A stretch of DNA of 64,000 nucleotides from Affinundibacterium baiyunense (GTDB lineage: Bacteria; Pseudomonadota; Gammaproteobacteria; Burkholderiales; Burkholderiaceae_D): the NCBI RefSeq assembly GCF_018139645.1, contig NZ_JAGSPM010000010.1, forward strand, positions 62,001 to 126,000, in the 5' to 3' direction. This document shows positions 38,295 to 47,470 of this stretch, piece by piece (position 1 is the stretch's first letter; each line of letters starts with the position of its first letter). The notes under the pieces are model-generated. The model made no database searches, had not been told where the DNA came from, and saw only the letters and a program-made list of their open reading frames with translations. The position numbers and the translations under genes were made by a program.

Positions 38295-38516
38295 TAATGT
38301 CTCCCTTAATCGAAAACAGTGATCATAACTGCAATATCGAAAGCTTAATAGCTAAATTTAATTATCTATTACTAAAAATTTCTATGGAAAATCCACTGTC
38401 TAGTGGCAACCAAGGTGTTCATGTCTCAAGCCACATGATTACTGATTTGATGTTTGGGCAAGTAACACTTAATTAGAAAAGATCTCAACAAAGATCAGCG
38501 CCAAAGAGAGGACATC

Positions 38517-38542
38517 TCGCATCATCGATTATCGTGATGCGA
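38517..38542. other. Strong hairpin downstream of the LysR gene
   Basis: TCGCATCA (38517-38524) pairs with TGATGCGA (38535-38542), with extra CGAT/ATCG pairing inside. It starts 18 bp beyond the LysR-type gene stop. There is no T-run on the minus strand, so it is at best a weak terminator or 3'-end stabiliser. Confidence 0.35.
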
Positions 38543-38559
38543 TTTAGGCATTGATGATT

Positions 38560-39528
38560 TTAATTACTCGGTGAACAGGATTTGACTGGCTTCATTTCTG
38601 CGAGACTTTTCGCCCCAAGCCAACGACCGCTTTCGCACAAGTCACGACTGACATCAAGTACCAGTCTTTCAACTGCCATCGCTGCATTCGTCAAAGGAAT
38701 ATTTTTTGACGCACACAAACTCACGGTGCGCGATAGAGTGACATCACTAATCGGCGTAGCACACATTTCGCCGCGTTGGATTTCCGCAAAAAAAGGAGAA
38801 ATGGGCAAAATGGTGGCGCCCATATCGGCCAAAATCGCAGACTTTAAAATCGCAATCGAGGTAATATCAATGACATTCTCGATTTGCTTTCCTTGTGCGC
38901 GCACCACTTGTTCGATACGTGGTCGTACACCATGTTGGATGCTAGGCAAGATCAATGGTGACTGCAATACCTTATCCAAGGTGATCGATTTGCGCTTGCA
39001 TGCAAACTGCGAATTGGCGCGCGTGATATACATCATCTGCTCTTCAACCAAGGTCTTAGTATGGAATTTACCAAGCTGACCATCATCAAATAAGATCGCT
39101 AAATTCAAGCGCCCCGAAGCCAACTGCTCAGTTAAGTTTCCAGTCAACTCTTCTGTCAACTGAAACACAATATCGGGATAAGCAGCACGCACTGCCGTCA
39201 ACAAAGGAAACGCCAAAGCACCAGAAGCACTTTGTGGGATTCCTAAAGCGACCGTTCCGGTTGGTTTATCGGTCGATTGCGCAACCGCAGATTTAGCGTC
39301 AGCGATTTGCTTTAAGATCGCCAGCGCATGCTCATAGAAAATTTTTCCTGCGTCGGTTGCTTGCATTCCCTGTGCGGAACGATGCAACAAACTCGCGCCC
39401 AGTTCTTCTTCTAACTGCTGAATTTGTTGGGTTAACGCTGGTTGCACGATATGCAAAACACGTGCGGCACGAGATAGTGAACCGTGGTCAACGATGGCGA
39501 CAAAATAGCGTAGTTGACGTAGTTCCAT
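38560..39528 (-). CDS. LysR-family transcriptional regulator (Nac/Cbl-like)
   Basis: This 322-residue protein has the LysR winged-helix N-terminus (MELRQLRYFVAIVDHGSLSRAARVLHIVQPALTQQIQQLEEELG) with the LRYF start and the VQPALTQQI recognition helix. A periplasmic-binding-fold effector domain follows (about 90-300). The domain layout resembles the nitrogen assimilation control group. Its neighbours give no obvious target; the closest are a diguanylate cyclase upstream and a peptidase downstream, both on the same strand. Confidence 0.88.
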   Translation of the reverse strand: MELRQLRYFVAIVDHGSLSRAARVLHIVQPALTQQIQQLEEELGASLLHRSAQGMQATDAGKIFYEHALAILKQIADAKSAVAQSTDKPTGTVALGIPQSASGALAFPLLTAVRAAYPDIVFQLTEELTGNLTEQLASGRLNLAILFDDGQLGKFHTKTLVEEQMMYITRANSQFACKRKSITLDKVLQSPLILPSIQHGVRPRIEQVVRAQGKQIENVIDITSIAILKSAILADMGATILPISPFFAEIQRGEMCATPISDVTLSRTVSLCASKNIPLTNAAMAVERLVLDVSRDLCESGRWLGAKSLAEMKPVKSCSPSN

Positions 39529-39662
39529 AATATGAATTAGCGCAGATTAGCTCAACGAAGAACTGGAAATTAAGTCGTAATTAGCAAGCAAGACTAACGA
39601 AGTCGCTCACCTAAAATCTTTGAAGGCAAGGAGTTTCCTCATCAAACTAGATCAGAAAAAGA

Positions 39663-40712
39663 TCAAAAGAATTCGACACTATCTTGAGAGTGCTCGATGT
39701 GTAGTAAGCCCGATTCAACCAAATCTTCGTAATGGCAAATTCGGTTACGCCCATTGCTCTTGGCGTAATACAAAGCTTGATCAGCACGACCAATGATGCC
39801 GACCGCCGGTTCAAACGGATCGATATGGGCGAAGCCAATACTGATCGTTACCGTACCAACCTGTGGGAATGGATAACGCGCCACATTTTCACGGAAGCGC
39901 TCAAAAATCATGTGCGCGTCTTCCTTGGTTGTTGAGCGCAACAAAATCACAAACTCTTCGCCGCCAAATCGAAATAATTTATCACTTGGACGGAAAGAAC
40001 TGCGCATCAGATTCGCCACCAAAATCAACACTTCGTCACCATACAAATGTCCGAAAGTATCATTGACGCGTTTAAAGTGATCAATATCCAATACAGCCAA
40101 CCAATGCTGTTTTTCTTTGTCGTCGCGACGTCGTTCAATTGCAGGTTGACCCACTTCTTCGGATAATTGCTTCTGTACGCTAGTACGTAATATTTTTGAG
40201 AAATTATCGTCAAAGGTTTTACGATTTAATAGCCCAGTCAATGAATCACGCTCACTGTAATCAAGTAAGTTTTGGAAATTGCGATATACAACCAAAATAC
40301 CACTCATTACTTCTTTAGTGTTGTCAGTAAATGAGGCGGGATTAAAAATCTCGAGGCAAACGTGGACTTTTTCATTCATCCAGATCGGCAACCAAACAGT
40401 ACGATCGCCATTATCGGCGACATGCTCAATCACATTTTCATGTTGCTGCAATCCGGAAGCAAGCTGAGGAAACTGCTCAATCGGGACTTCTGGAATCAAG
40501 TGAACCAGGTGCTCTTCATTGGAAGCCAATTTGCCATGATCTATCGTAATTTGCGCCTTCACGAAAACATTGTCGCCAACGTGCAAAATATCGAGCACTC
40601 GTGCGCGTGACGCATGGGTTAGCTCGCTCAAGGCTGAGATCACAGAAATATTGAGAAGATCGTGGTCGCGGTGACCCGTAATCTCCATCAAATGTTTAAT
40701 GATTGATTCCAT
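39663..40712 (-). CDS. Diguanylate cyclase (GGDEF) with sensory N-terminus
   Basis: This is 349 residues from the ATG at 40712; a GTG two codons earlier is also possible. Neither start has a strong ribosome site. The N-terminal ~150 residues are GAF-like. The GGDEF domain has DIDHFKRVNDTFGHLYGDEVL and active site GGEEF at 250-254. RPSD at 241-244, five residues before GGEEF, is the RxxD inhibitory c-di-GMP site, so product feedback is likely. No membrane helix is seen, so it is probably cytoplasmic. Signal unknown. Confidence 0.88.
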   Translation of the reverse strand: MESIIKHLMEITGHRDHDLLNISVISALSELTHASRARVLDILHVGDNVFVKAQITIDHGKLASNEEHLVHLIPEVPIEQFPQLASGLQQHENVIEHVADNGDRTVWLPIWMNEKVHVCLEIFNPASFTDNTKEVMSGILVVYRNFQNLLDYSERDSLTGLLNRKTFDDNFSKILRTSVQKQLSEEVGQPAIERRRDDKEKQHWLAVLDIDHFKRVNDTFGHLYGDEVLILVANLMRSSFRPSDKLFRFGGEEFVILLRSTTKEDAHMIFERFRENVARYPFPQVGTVTISIGFAHIDPFEPAVGIIGRADQALYYAKSNGRNRICHYEDLVESGLLHIEHSQDSVEFF

Positions 40713-40956
40713 AAACACAATCTAAGGAACAAATTCCAGAAAAGACACTAGCGGTACGTGCCAAGTAAGTGCAAATCGTGATACATCGTAAAAGAACTAC
40801 TCATCACTACTTAGGCGAATCCCAAACCAATCAATTGATTTCTATAAGGGCGAAATCACCATCAAAATGAATCAAAATAGCAATGACAAGCATAAACTAT
40901 AACAGCATTTTATTTCTTTGATAACCATCATCAAAACACATCCAAACATCTTAACT

Positions 40957-41044
40957 ACATAGGGTGGTGATAGCAAGACTTTCCATCGGTGGAAATACGC
41001 ACTATGTCAGGCCTGCACCACCCAAACTTGTGGTCGATTTTTTT
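40957..41044 (+). ncRNA. Candidate structured RNA with pseudoknot and terminator-like end
   Basis: Within the gene-free 40713-41314, an 88-nt block shows nested and crossing complementarities. ACATAG (40957-40962) pairs with CTATGT (41002-41007). GGGTGGTG (40962-40969) pairs with CACCACCC (41016-41023), crossing the first helix. TTTCCA-TCGG-TGGAAA (40980-40995) is a tetraloop hairpin. CACCACCC can alternatively use ACCAC (41017-41021) with GTGGT (41030-41034), just before a run of seven T (41038-41044). This is the arrangement of a terminator/antiterminator switch or a small RNA. No known class recognised. The remainder of the gap shows nothing. Confidence 0.4.
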
Positions 41045-41314
41045 ATTGAGTAAAGCCTATCTAGGCAAAACACCTCACACCACCACATTCAACACAAAAT
41101 TGGCGACGATAAACGCGCAGTTCGAGAAGAAGTAACATTTTGTAACAATCTAAATTGCAAGAGCATAGACAATCGTATTCATAGCAACTTGATCGATCAT
41201 CATCGGTGAAATACGGAATTATTTTTATTCCATACAAGCCGTTTATCGATACTTTAAGGATGCGATTGAGGTATCCTAGCGGCTTCCAATTTCCTCTATA
41301 AAATTACTCCAAAA

Positions 41315-42982
41315 ATGGCAAATTACGTCTACACCATGAACCGAGTCGGCAAAATCGTGCCGCCTAAACGTCAAATTCTGAAAGATATCTCACTTTCATT
41401 TTTCCCTGGTGCCAAAATCGGTGTCTTGGGTCTAAATGGCTCAGGTAAATCGTCTCTGTTAAAAATCATGGCAGGGATCGATAAAGATATTCAAGGCGAA
41501 GCAGTGCCAATGCCGAATTTGAATATCGGTTACTTGCCGCAAGAACCGCAACTAGATCCTGAACAAACCGTACGCCAAGCCGTTGAAGGCGCATTAGGTG
41601 AAGTATTTGAAGCGAAAGCAAAGCTCGAACAAGTCTATGCGGCTTATGCTGAAGAAGATGCAGATTTCGATGCACTTGCCAATGAACAAGCGCGTCTAGA
41701 AGCGATTATTTCTGCGTCTGCTGGTGACAATGTCGAACTGCAATTAGAAATGGCGGCGGATGCATTACGCTTGCCACCATGGGATGCAAAAATCGGTGTG
41801 TTATCCGGTGGTGAAAAACGTCGCGTCGCACTTTGTCGCTTATTGTTATCCAAACCAGACATGCTGTTGCTTGATGAACCTACCAACCATTTGGATGCAG
41901 AATCAGTCGATTGGCTAGAACAATTCTTATTACGCTTCCCTGGCACCGTCGTTGCCATTACCCATGATCGCTACTTCTTGGACAATGCGGCGGAATGGAT
42001 TCTAGAACTAGACCGTGGCGCTGGTATTCCATGGAAGGGCAATTACTCTTCTTGGCTAGATCAAAAACAAGCACGCTTGAAGCAAGAAGAAGCAACCGAA
42101 TCTGCACGCCAAAAAGCCTTGCAAAAAGAATTGGAATGGGCGCGTCAAAATCCAAAAGCACGTCAGGCCAAGAGCAAAGCGCGTTTGGCACGCTTTAATG
42201 AGATGAGTGAACACGAATACCAAAAACGGAATGAGACACAAGAGATTTTCATCCCTGTTGCTGAGCGTTTAGGTAACGAAGTAATTGAATTTAAAAACGT
42301 CAGCAAATCATTTGGTGACCGTCTGTTAATCGACAATCTCAGTTTTAAAATTCCACCTGGTGCTATCGTCGGTATCATTGGTCCAAACGGTGCCGGTAAA
42401 TCGACATTGTTCAAAATGATCAAAGGCATCGAACAACCAGATAGCGGTGAAGTGGTATTGGGTCAAACTGCCAAAATTTCTTTGGTTGATCAATCTCGTG
42501 AGGATTTGGGTAATACCAAAACGGTATTCGAAGATGTCGCCAATGGTGCCGACATTTTAACGGTGGGTCGTTTCGAGATGCCTTCACGTGCCTACTTAGG
42601 TCGCTTCAATTTCAAAGGCGGCGATCAACAGAAAATCGTTGGTAATTTATCTGGTGGTGAACGTGGCCGTTTGCATTTGGCGAAAACTTTACTGCAAGGC
42701 GGTAACGTACTGCTACTCGATGAACCATCAAATGACTTAGACGTTGAAACATTGCGTGCATTAGAGGACGCCTTGTTGGAATTTGCTGGTAGCGTGATGG
42801 TGATTTCGCATGACCGTTGGTTCTTGGATCGTATTGCAACACACATCTTGGCATTTGAAGGCGACTCACAAGTCACGTTCTTCGACGGTAACTACCAAGA
42901 ATATGAAGCTGATAAGAAGAAACGTTTAGGTGAAGAAGGAGCTAAACCAAAACGCATTCGCTACAAGCCTTTAACGACCTAA
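41315..42982 (+). CDS. ettA: EttA, energy-dependent translational throttle (ABC-F ATPase)
   Basis: This 555-residue protein has two ABC cassettes without membrane domains. The first Walker A is GLNGSGKS (39-46) with signature LSGGEKRRVAL and Walker B LLLDEPTNHLD. The second is GPNGAGKS (356-363) with LSGGERGRLHLAK and LLLDEPSNDLD. The N-terminus MANYVYTMNRVGKIVPPKRQ and the linker (KQARLKQEE...KARLARFNEM) are EttA-specific. By family it binds the ribosomal E-site and gates entry into elongation according to ADP/ATP. Confidence 0.95.
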   Translation: MANYVYTMNRVGKIVPPKRQILKDISLSFFPGAKIGVLGLNGSGKSSLLKIMAGIDKDIQGEAVPMPNLNIGYLPQEPQLDPEQTVRQAVEGALGEVFEAKAKLEQVYAAYAEEDADFDALANEQARLEAIISASAGDNVELQLEMAADALRLPPWDAKIGVLSGGEKRRVALCRLLLSKPDMLLLDEPTNHLDAESVDWLEQFLLRFPGTVVAITHDRYFLDNAAEWILELDRGAGIPWKGNYSSWLDQKQARLKQEEATESARQKALQKELEWARQNPKARQAKSKARLARFNEMSEHEYQKRNETQEIFIPVAERLGNEVIEFKNVSKSFGDRLLIDNLSFKIPPGAIVGIIGPNGAGKSTLFKMIKGIEQPDSGEVVLGQTAKISLVDQSREDLGNTKTVFEDVANGADILTVGRFEMPSRAYLGRFNFKGGDQQKIVGNLSGGERGRLHLAKTLLQGGNVLLLDEPSNDLDVETLRALEDALLEFAGSVMVISHDRWFLDRIATHILAFEGDSQVTFFDGNYQEYEADKKKRLGEEGAKPKRIRYKPLTT

Positions 42983-43121
42983 GGCAAACTAAAGTAGTCG
43001 CAAGCCAATCGCGCCATGACGATGTTCAAGAATTAGTGTGCTTAATTTGTGCAGTCTTATTTAGCAAATCTGCAGACCTAATTCTTGACATTCATGCGTA
43101 GCAAAATTAAAGGAGTGAATT

Positions 43122-43553
43122 GTGTCGAACAAATCTCAATCGTTTGCAAAAAATTGGATAGCTAGCGTGTTGTTGAGCATAGGATGCGTCGTTAGCATCG
43201 GCTCGGCACATGCTAGCGACAAGGCGAGCGCAAGTGCATCTGCGGGCGCAGCACCAACCGCGCGTCTAGAACCATTTGTAGTAAATCTCGCGAGCTTTGA
43301 TCGCTACTTACAAACGATCATCACTTTGCAAATGGGCGCTCCTGAATCGGCCGACAAAGTAAAGTTGTTTATGCCTATGGTTCGTCATGCAGTGATTACG
43401 ACGCTTAGCAGCAAGGACTATACTGAAATACAAACCGTCGAGGGGAAAAAGACCTTGATTGAAGAGTTGCGTAAGAAGATCAATGGTGCTTTGTCGGCGA
43501 AAGATCACGATGGTGTACAAGATATCTTCTTTGAAAATTTTGTCATTCAATAA
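43122..43553 (+). CDS. FliL-like protein
   Basis: This 143-residue protein starts with GTG at 43122 behind AAAGGAGTG. It has an N-terminal hydrophobic segment (WIASVLLSIGCVVSIGSAHA), a small-residue linker (SASASAGAAPTA), then EPFVVNLASFDRYLQTIITLQM...LFMPMVRHAVITTLSSKDYTEIQTVEGKKTLIEELRKKIN...VQDIFFENFVIQ, the stomatin-like FliL core. No flagellar genes lie nearby; such orphan FliL copies are common in betaproteobacteria. It probably sits in the periplasmic side of the inner membrane. Confidence 0.8.
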   Translation: MSNKSQSFAKNWIASVLLSIGCVVSIGSAHASDKASASASAGAAPTARLEPFVVNLASFDRYLQTIITLQMGAPESADKVKLFMPMVRHAVITTLSSKDYTEIQTVEGKKTLIEELRKKINGALSAKDHDGVQDIFFENFVIQ

Positions 43554-43618
43554 GAAGCTTCATTTGCAGCACTAAAATACGCCCAAGATTCTTCTACTAG
43601 GAATCAATCGCTGGGATC

Positions 43619-43644
43619 TATGTATCAACTTTATGTATCAACTT
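43619..43644 (+). repeat. 13-bp tandem duplication over the yigZ start codon
   Basis: TATGTATCAACTT occurs twice in direct tandem (43619-43631 and 43632-43644). It creates two ATGs in different frames. The first (43620) has the better-spaced CTGGGATCT upstream and reads only eight codons (MYQLYVST) to a TAA at 43644. The second (43633) opens the YigZ gene. Confidence 0.85.
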
Positions 43645-44229
43645 AAATCAGCCGTCAGTGCTGAAATCGAAATCAAGAAAAGCCGCTTTCTCGGACAGCT
43701 TTATCCAGTTCTTAGTCGTGTCGAAGCACAAGCAATGCTGGCGCAGATTCGTGCGCAACATCCCAGTGCAGTGCATGTTTGCTGGGTACTTTTGTGTGAG
43801 GGTGATTCAGGTTTAGACGATGATGGCGAACCATCGGGCACCGCAGCAAAACCAATGTACAACGTCTTGGTGCATAAAGCACTATTCAATGTACTGGCGG
43901 TAGTCGTGCGTTATTGGGGTGGCACGAAACTTGGTGCAGGCGGTTTAACACGTGCATATGGTCAAGCCATTTCTGATGCATTCAAAAATGCAGAATTAAT
44001 CGCGATTGAGGTGCTCAGCGAGATCAAGTTAGCGGTTCAATTTGCCGATGAATCACAACTACGTCGCCTATGTGAGTACTACCAAGCGAACATCATCGCA
44101 TCAGACTATACCGATCGCGCCATCTTGCGGATTCGACTCAAAGAAAATCAAGTCGATGCGTTCTACAACGAGGCGCACAATTTATTGCGTGGCAATCTCG
44201 AAAAACTTGCGATCGACGATGTCGCCTGA
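43633..44229 (+). CDS. yigZ: YigZ/IMPACT-family protein
   Basis: This 198-residue protein has the UPF0029/IMPACT N-terminal domain. It contains EIEIKKSRFLGQLYPV, HPSAVHVCWV, SGLDDDGEPSGTAAKPMYNVL and VVVRYWGGTKLGAGGLTRAYGQAI, followed by the DUF1949 ferredoxin-like C-terminal domain. Eukaryotic members regulate translation; the bacterial role is not settled. The start codon is in the second copy of a 13-bp tandem duplication. The gene follows the FliL-like gene on the same strand. Confidence 0.92.
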   Translation: MYQLKSAVSAEIEIKKSRFLGQLYPVLSRVEAQAMLAQIRAQHPSAVHVCWVLLCEGDSGLDDDGEPSGTAAKPMYNVLVHKALFNVLAVVVRYWGGTKLGAGGLTRAYGQAISDAFKNAELIAIEVLSEIKLAVQFADESQLRRLCEYYQANIIASDYTDRAILRIRLKENQVDAFYNEAHNLLRGNLEKLAIDDVA

Positions 44230-44311
44230 GTTCAATTCATTTACTTAGGTCAATCAAGCATTCGGTGAGCAGTTTATTTCTGACTTGCGCGGCTATCCAA
44301 TTGCTCGCGAC

Positions 44312-44884
44312 TCACAGCAATAAAGTGATTTGCGCGGTGACCAACTCGGTTGGGCTCGCTTTAAAACCAGTTTTTGCATAACGCTGCCAGCGACCCAACA
44401 CGAAAGTCGTTAGTAGATTCGCGCGCATTGCCACTTCTGATTCTGGTACTTGCCCTTGCACACCGGCTTGTCGCAGAGCTTGTTTGTAAGCCAGTTCAAT
44501 TCTATCCATCAACTGATTCATGCGTTGCTGCAAACGCTCGTCTTCATTGACTAAAGCATCACCGATCAAGACCTTGGTCATACCTGGATTACGTTCTGCA
44601 AAACTGAGTAACATCAAGGTAATGTTATGCGCTTGCTGCAAACCATCTTTATGTTGTTGGCTGATTTGATTGATCAAACCAAAGATTGTGGTCTCGATAA
44701 ACTCGATCAAGCCTTCAAACATTTGCGCCTTACTGGCAAAATGTCGATACAAGGTCGCCTCAGACACGTCGATCTTCGCTGCCAATGCCGCCGTCGTAAT
44801 TTTTTCCCCTTTCGGGTTTTCCAACATCGCGGCTAAAGTTTGCAAAATCTGGAGCTTACGCTCACCGGGCTTTGTGATAGACAT
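44312..44884 (-). CDS. slmA: SlmA-like TetR-family nucleoid occlusion regulator
   Basis: This is 190 residues from the ATG at 44884; a TTG at 44896 is an alternative. The TetR helix-turn-helix (ITTAALAAKIDVSEATLYRHFASKAQMFEGLIEFIE) and the following AERNPGMTKVLIGDAL...ERLQQRMNQLMDRIE closely parallel E. coli SlmA, which binds DNA and FtsZ to stop division over the chromosome. Position in an argB-nucleotidase-slmA order, usual in betaproteobacteria, supports it. It lies 32 nt after the nucleotidase gene. Confidence 0.88.
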   Translation of the reverse strand: MSITKPGERKLQILQTLAAMLENPKGEKITTAALAAKIDVSEATLYRHFASKAQMFEGLIEFIETTIFGLINQISQQHKDGLQQAHNITLMLLSFAERNPGMTKVLIGDALVNEDERLQQRMNQLMDRIELAYKQALRQAGVQGQVPESEVAMRANLLTTFVLGRWQRYAKTGFKASPTELVTAQITLLL

Positions 44885-44916
44885 AGTTTTGGACAAATTA
44901 GAACAACTAAGGACAA

Positions 44917-45621
44917 CTAAGAGAAACCTAATTGACGCAAACGATGCGGCAATTCAAACACCGATTTTACTTTGATATCGGCGCTGGCAGAAATACTTTT
45001 CTGCTGTACATGCTGGCCATGCCCAGTCACCAACACTGTGCGCAAACCAATTTGTTTCGCGGCGACCAAATTCGCAACACTATCTTCCACCAAAATACAT
45101 TGTTGTGGCGACCAAGCATGTTGCGCCAATAATTTTCTAAGATAGGGCTTGCTTGGCTTGGGATGCGACTTGCCATGTACATGCATAGACTCTATCGAAA
45201 TGTGGTCCGAGAAGTGACGATGCAAATTGAAATAGCGAATCGCTTGCTTTGAATATTCTTGCGGCGCATTCGTAAATAAAATTTTCTGGCCAGGTAGTAG
45301 TGCAAGAATTTTTGATAAACCACGTTCTCTTCTGAGCAAATCAGGAAGATGTTCAAACTGATGTGCTTCACGTAAAAAGTCCGCTTCGTTGACGCCATGG
45401 TGGATCACCATACCTTTAAGCGTGGCACCGTAACGTTTTAGGTAATCGACTCTTAATTGATTGACGGTATCTATGTCTGAAGGATGGTTTGCCGCCGCTA
45501 AGACTTGTGTCATGTAGCGGGTCATGTTGTTGGCTATGCTGGGGAAGACTGCTGCGCTGGCGTTGTGTAGGGTGTTGTCTAGGTCGAATAGCCAGATGGT
45601 TGGTTTTGTTTTTTGTTTCAT
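44917..45621 (-). CDS. Pyrimidine 5'-nucleotidase-like HAD hydrolase
   Basis: This 234-residue HAD-superfamily protein has motif I FDLDNTLHNAS (Asp near residues 12 and 14), ILFTNAPQEYSKQAI as motif II, KPSKPYLRKLL as the Lys motif and CILVEDSVANLVAAKQIG as motif III. This is the SDT1/PHM8-like group that dephosphorylates nucleoside monophosphates. It is upstream of slmA in the same direction, probably cotranscribed. Confidence 0.88.
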   Translation of the reverse strand: MKQKTKPTIWLFDLDNTLHNASAAVFPSIANNMTRYMTQVLAAANHPSDIDTVNQLRVDYLKRYGATLKGMVIHHGVNEADFLREAHQFEHLPDLLRRERGLSKILALLPGQKILFTNAPQEYSKQAIRYFNLHRHFSDHISIESMHVHGKSHPKPSKPYLRKLLAQHAWSPQQCILVEDSVANLVAAKQIGLRTVLVTGHGQHVQQKSISASADIKVKSVFELPHRLRQLGFS

Positions 45622-45665
45622 TTGTAGCGATTTTCGCGACCTGAGCTAAGCTATGTTGTTTACTG

Positions 45666-45850
45666 GTCGGGGGTGGCCCGACAGCCAGTTACCTTTTTTG
45701 CTTCGCCAAAAAAGGTAACCCAAAAAAGGCGTCGCAGGCGCCACTGCCCTTCGGGTTCCCAATTGTGCAAGACAAAAATGGGGAGAGTCAGAAACTCGCT
45801 TCGCTCAGACATCTGACTCTCTTTTTCCCATTTCTGTCCCGCACAATTGG
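45666..45850. repeat. Compound palindromic repeat in the nucleotidase-argB interval
   Basis: Three structures lie side by side: GTCGGG...CCCGAC (45666-45682); GTTACCTTTTTT...AAAAAAGGTAAC (45688-45719), a perfect 12-bp stem with an 8-nt loop; and a long imperfect inverted repeat 45759-45850 whose arms both read CCAATTGTGC..GACA then AAATGGG and AGAGTCAGA when oriented alike. An apparent 74-codon frame across it is repeat-derived and not a gene. It occupies most of the gene-free 45622-45963; the rest shows nothing. Confidence 0.85.
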
Positions 45851-45963
45851 CAGTGTCACATGCGAATGAAGTCGGACTACTCAACGTGGAATTGAATTGC
45901 AGGCCGAACAGACAATTTTTAAAGAATCAAACCTCTTCAAGCCAATCCGCCCCGAATGTAATA

Positions 45964-46296
45964 TCAAACATCATTTTCATCGTCTTCACGCGGTGCACGA
46001 TGCCAATGATCACTTACTGATTCACGCCATGCTTGCCAACCGACTGGCAGATCGGCTACTAAGCCCACGGTTCTATCCCGCTCAAACGCGCACGCTAGAC
46101 AAACGATAAGACATTCACCAGGGTCGTCGCTTCCACACAAGAACTGCCAATCACCATCATTGTCGTGGCTTACTAAAAGTACTGGATGATCTTCTCGTAG
46201 AACTCGCTGATTAGTGTACGCAACAGCGTTAGTCGGCGCATCGAATGGCCAATCAACTGGTGCTAACAAGTGTGTATGGTTCGAGACTATTTCCAT
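45964..46296 (-). CDS. Small acidic protein of unknown function (GDWQFL motif)
   Basis: This 110-residue, acidic and Trp-rich protein has conserved-looking blocks: DWPFDAPTNAVAYTNQRVL, PVLLVSHDNDGDWQFLCG, ECLIVCLACAFERD and ADLPVGWQAWRES. I recall similar uncharacterised proteins with a DGDWQFL core across proteobacteria, but no function. There is no signal peptide or membrane segment, so it should be cytoplasmic. It sits between the repeat complex and argB. Confidence 0.7.
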   Translation of the reverse strand: MEIVSNHTHLLAPVDWPFDAPTNAVAYTNQRVLREDHPVLLVSHDNDGDWQFLCGSDDPGECLIVCLACAFERDRTVGLVADLPVGWQAWRESVSDHWHRAPREDDENDV

Positions 46297-46456
46297 GATG
46301 TTGAACTTTGCATTAAAAAACCTATCTTTCTCAAACTGGATAGACCACTAGTCAGAAATTTCATTCTCGGGATGCAGTGCTAGGCGCTTCCCGCAGCAAT
46401 ACTCAGGTATTGCGAGGACAAGCAACAACGCAATGCGCCCGAAAATGGAATTTATA

Positions 46457-47380
46457 TTAGTGGGATCGAATCATCGTACCAAAAGCTTGCTCCGTCAAAA
46501 TCTCAAGCAGCAAAGAATGCGGAATGCGGCCATCAATAATGTGTACCGTATTCACACCTGATTTCGCAGCGTCTAATGCGGAAGAAATCTTCGGTAACAT
46601 GCCGCCAGAGATCGTACCGTCGGCGAACATTTCGTCGATTTCTCTTGCTGATAAGTCGGTGACCAAATTGCCTTGTTTGTCTAATACGCCAGGAATATTC
46701 GTCATCATGATTAGCTTTTCGGCTTTCAGGATTTCGGCGATTTTTCCTGCGACTAGGTCGGCGTTGATGTTGTAGGCTTGGCCGTCTTCACCAAAACCGA
46801 TAGGCGAAATAATCGGGATGAAGGCGTCGTCTTGCAGGGCTTTGACCACTGCTGGATTGATGGCGTCAATTTCACCAACGAAGCCGATATCTAAGAATTC
46901 ACCTGGATTCTCGCGATCTGGCATCTTCATTTTGCGGGCGCGGATTAAGCCGCCGTCTTTGCCTGTTAAACCAACCGCCTGGCCGCCGTAGTGGTTAATC
47001 AGCATCACGATATCTTGTTGTACTTCACCACCTAGTACCCATTCCACCACTTCCATAGTTTCTTCGTCTGTGATGCGCATCCCTTGTACGAAAGTGCCTT
47101 GCTTGCCGACTTTTTTCAGCGCGTTGTCGATTTGTGGACCACCGCCATGTACGACAACTGGGTTCATGCCAACCAATTTAAGCAAAATCACATCACGCGC
47201 AAACCCGTGTTTGAGACGCTCTTCCGTCATTGCATTGCCGCCGTATTTGACGACGATAGTTTTACCGTGGAATTTACGGATATACGGTAAAGCCTCAGCT
47301 AGAATCTCTGCTTTGATCTCAGGCTCTACACCTGCCAAACGATCAGAAGTTTCGTGAGGGATGATTGTCGTATTGCTCAT
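46457..47380 (-). CDS. argB: Acetylglutamate kinase
   Basis: This 307-residue protein has the amino-acid-kinase fold: [13 protein letters not shown] (phosphate/Lys site), [18 protein letters not shown], the nucleotide segment [18 protein letters not shown], and [20 protein letters not shown]. It catalyses the second step of arginine synthesis. An N-terminal extension (about residues 1-30, [31 protein letters not shown]) is the type seen in arginine-inhibited ArgB (inference). It is transcribed divergently from the sigma-factor gene with 90 bp between. Confidence 0.96.
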   Translation of the reverse strand: MSNTTIIPHETSDRLAGVEPEIKAEILAEALPYIRKFHGKTIVVKYGGNAMTEERLKHGFARDVILLKLVGMNPVVVHGGGPQIDNALKKVGKQGTFVQGMRITDEETMEVVEWVLGGEVQQDIVMLINHYGGQAVGLTGKDGGLIRARKMKMPDRENPGEFLDIGFVGEIDAINPAVVKALQDDAFIPIISPIGFGEDGQAYNINADLVAGKIAEILKAEKLIMMTNIPGVLDKQGNLVTDLSAREIDEMFADGTISGGMLPKISSALDAAKSGVNTVHIIDGRIPHSLLLEILTEQAFGTMIRSH

Positions 47381-47470
47381 ATTAAGGTTATCCTATGAAG
47401 AATCGGGGTTTAGCCTGAATTTTACAGGCAAATCCATCCCTCGTTAAAACCTCATCAGGTATTTTTATAC

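Noticed and set aside
40957-41044. c-di-GMP riboswitch, suggested by the nearby diguanylate cyclase
   Set aside because: The conserved core sequences of known c-di-GMP classes are absent, and the cyclase is on the other strand, pointing away.
45660-45884. 74-codon minus-strand frame
   Set aside because: It lies wholly in the palindromic repeat complex; its peptide (MSERSEF-type) is a translation of the repeat.
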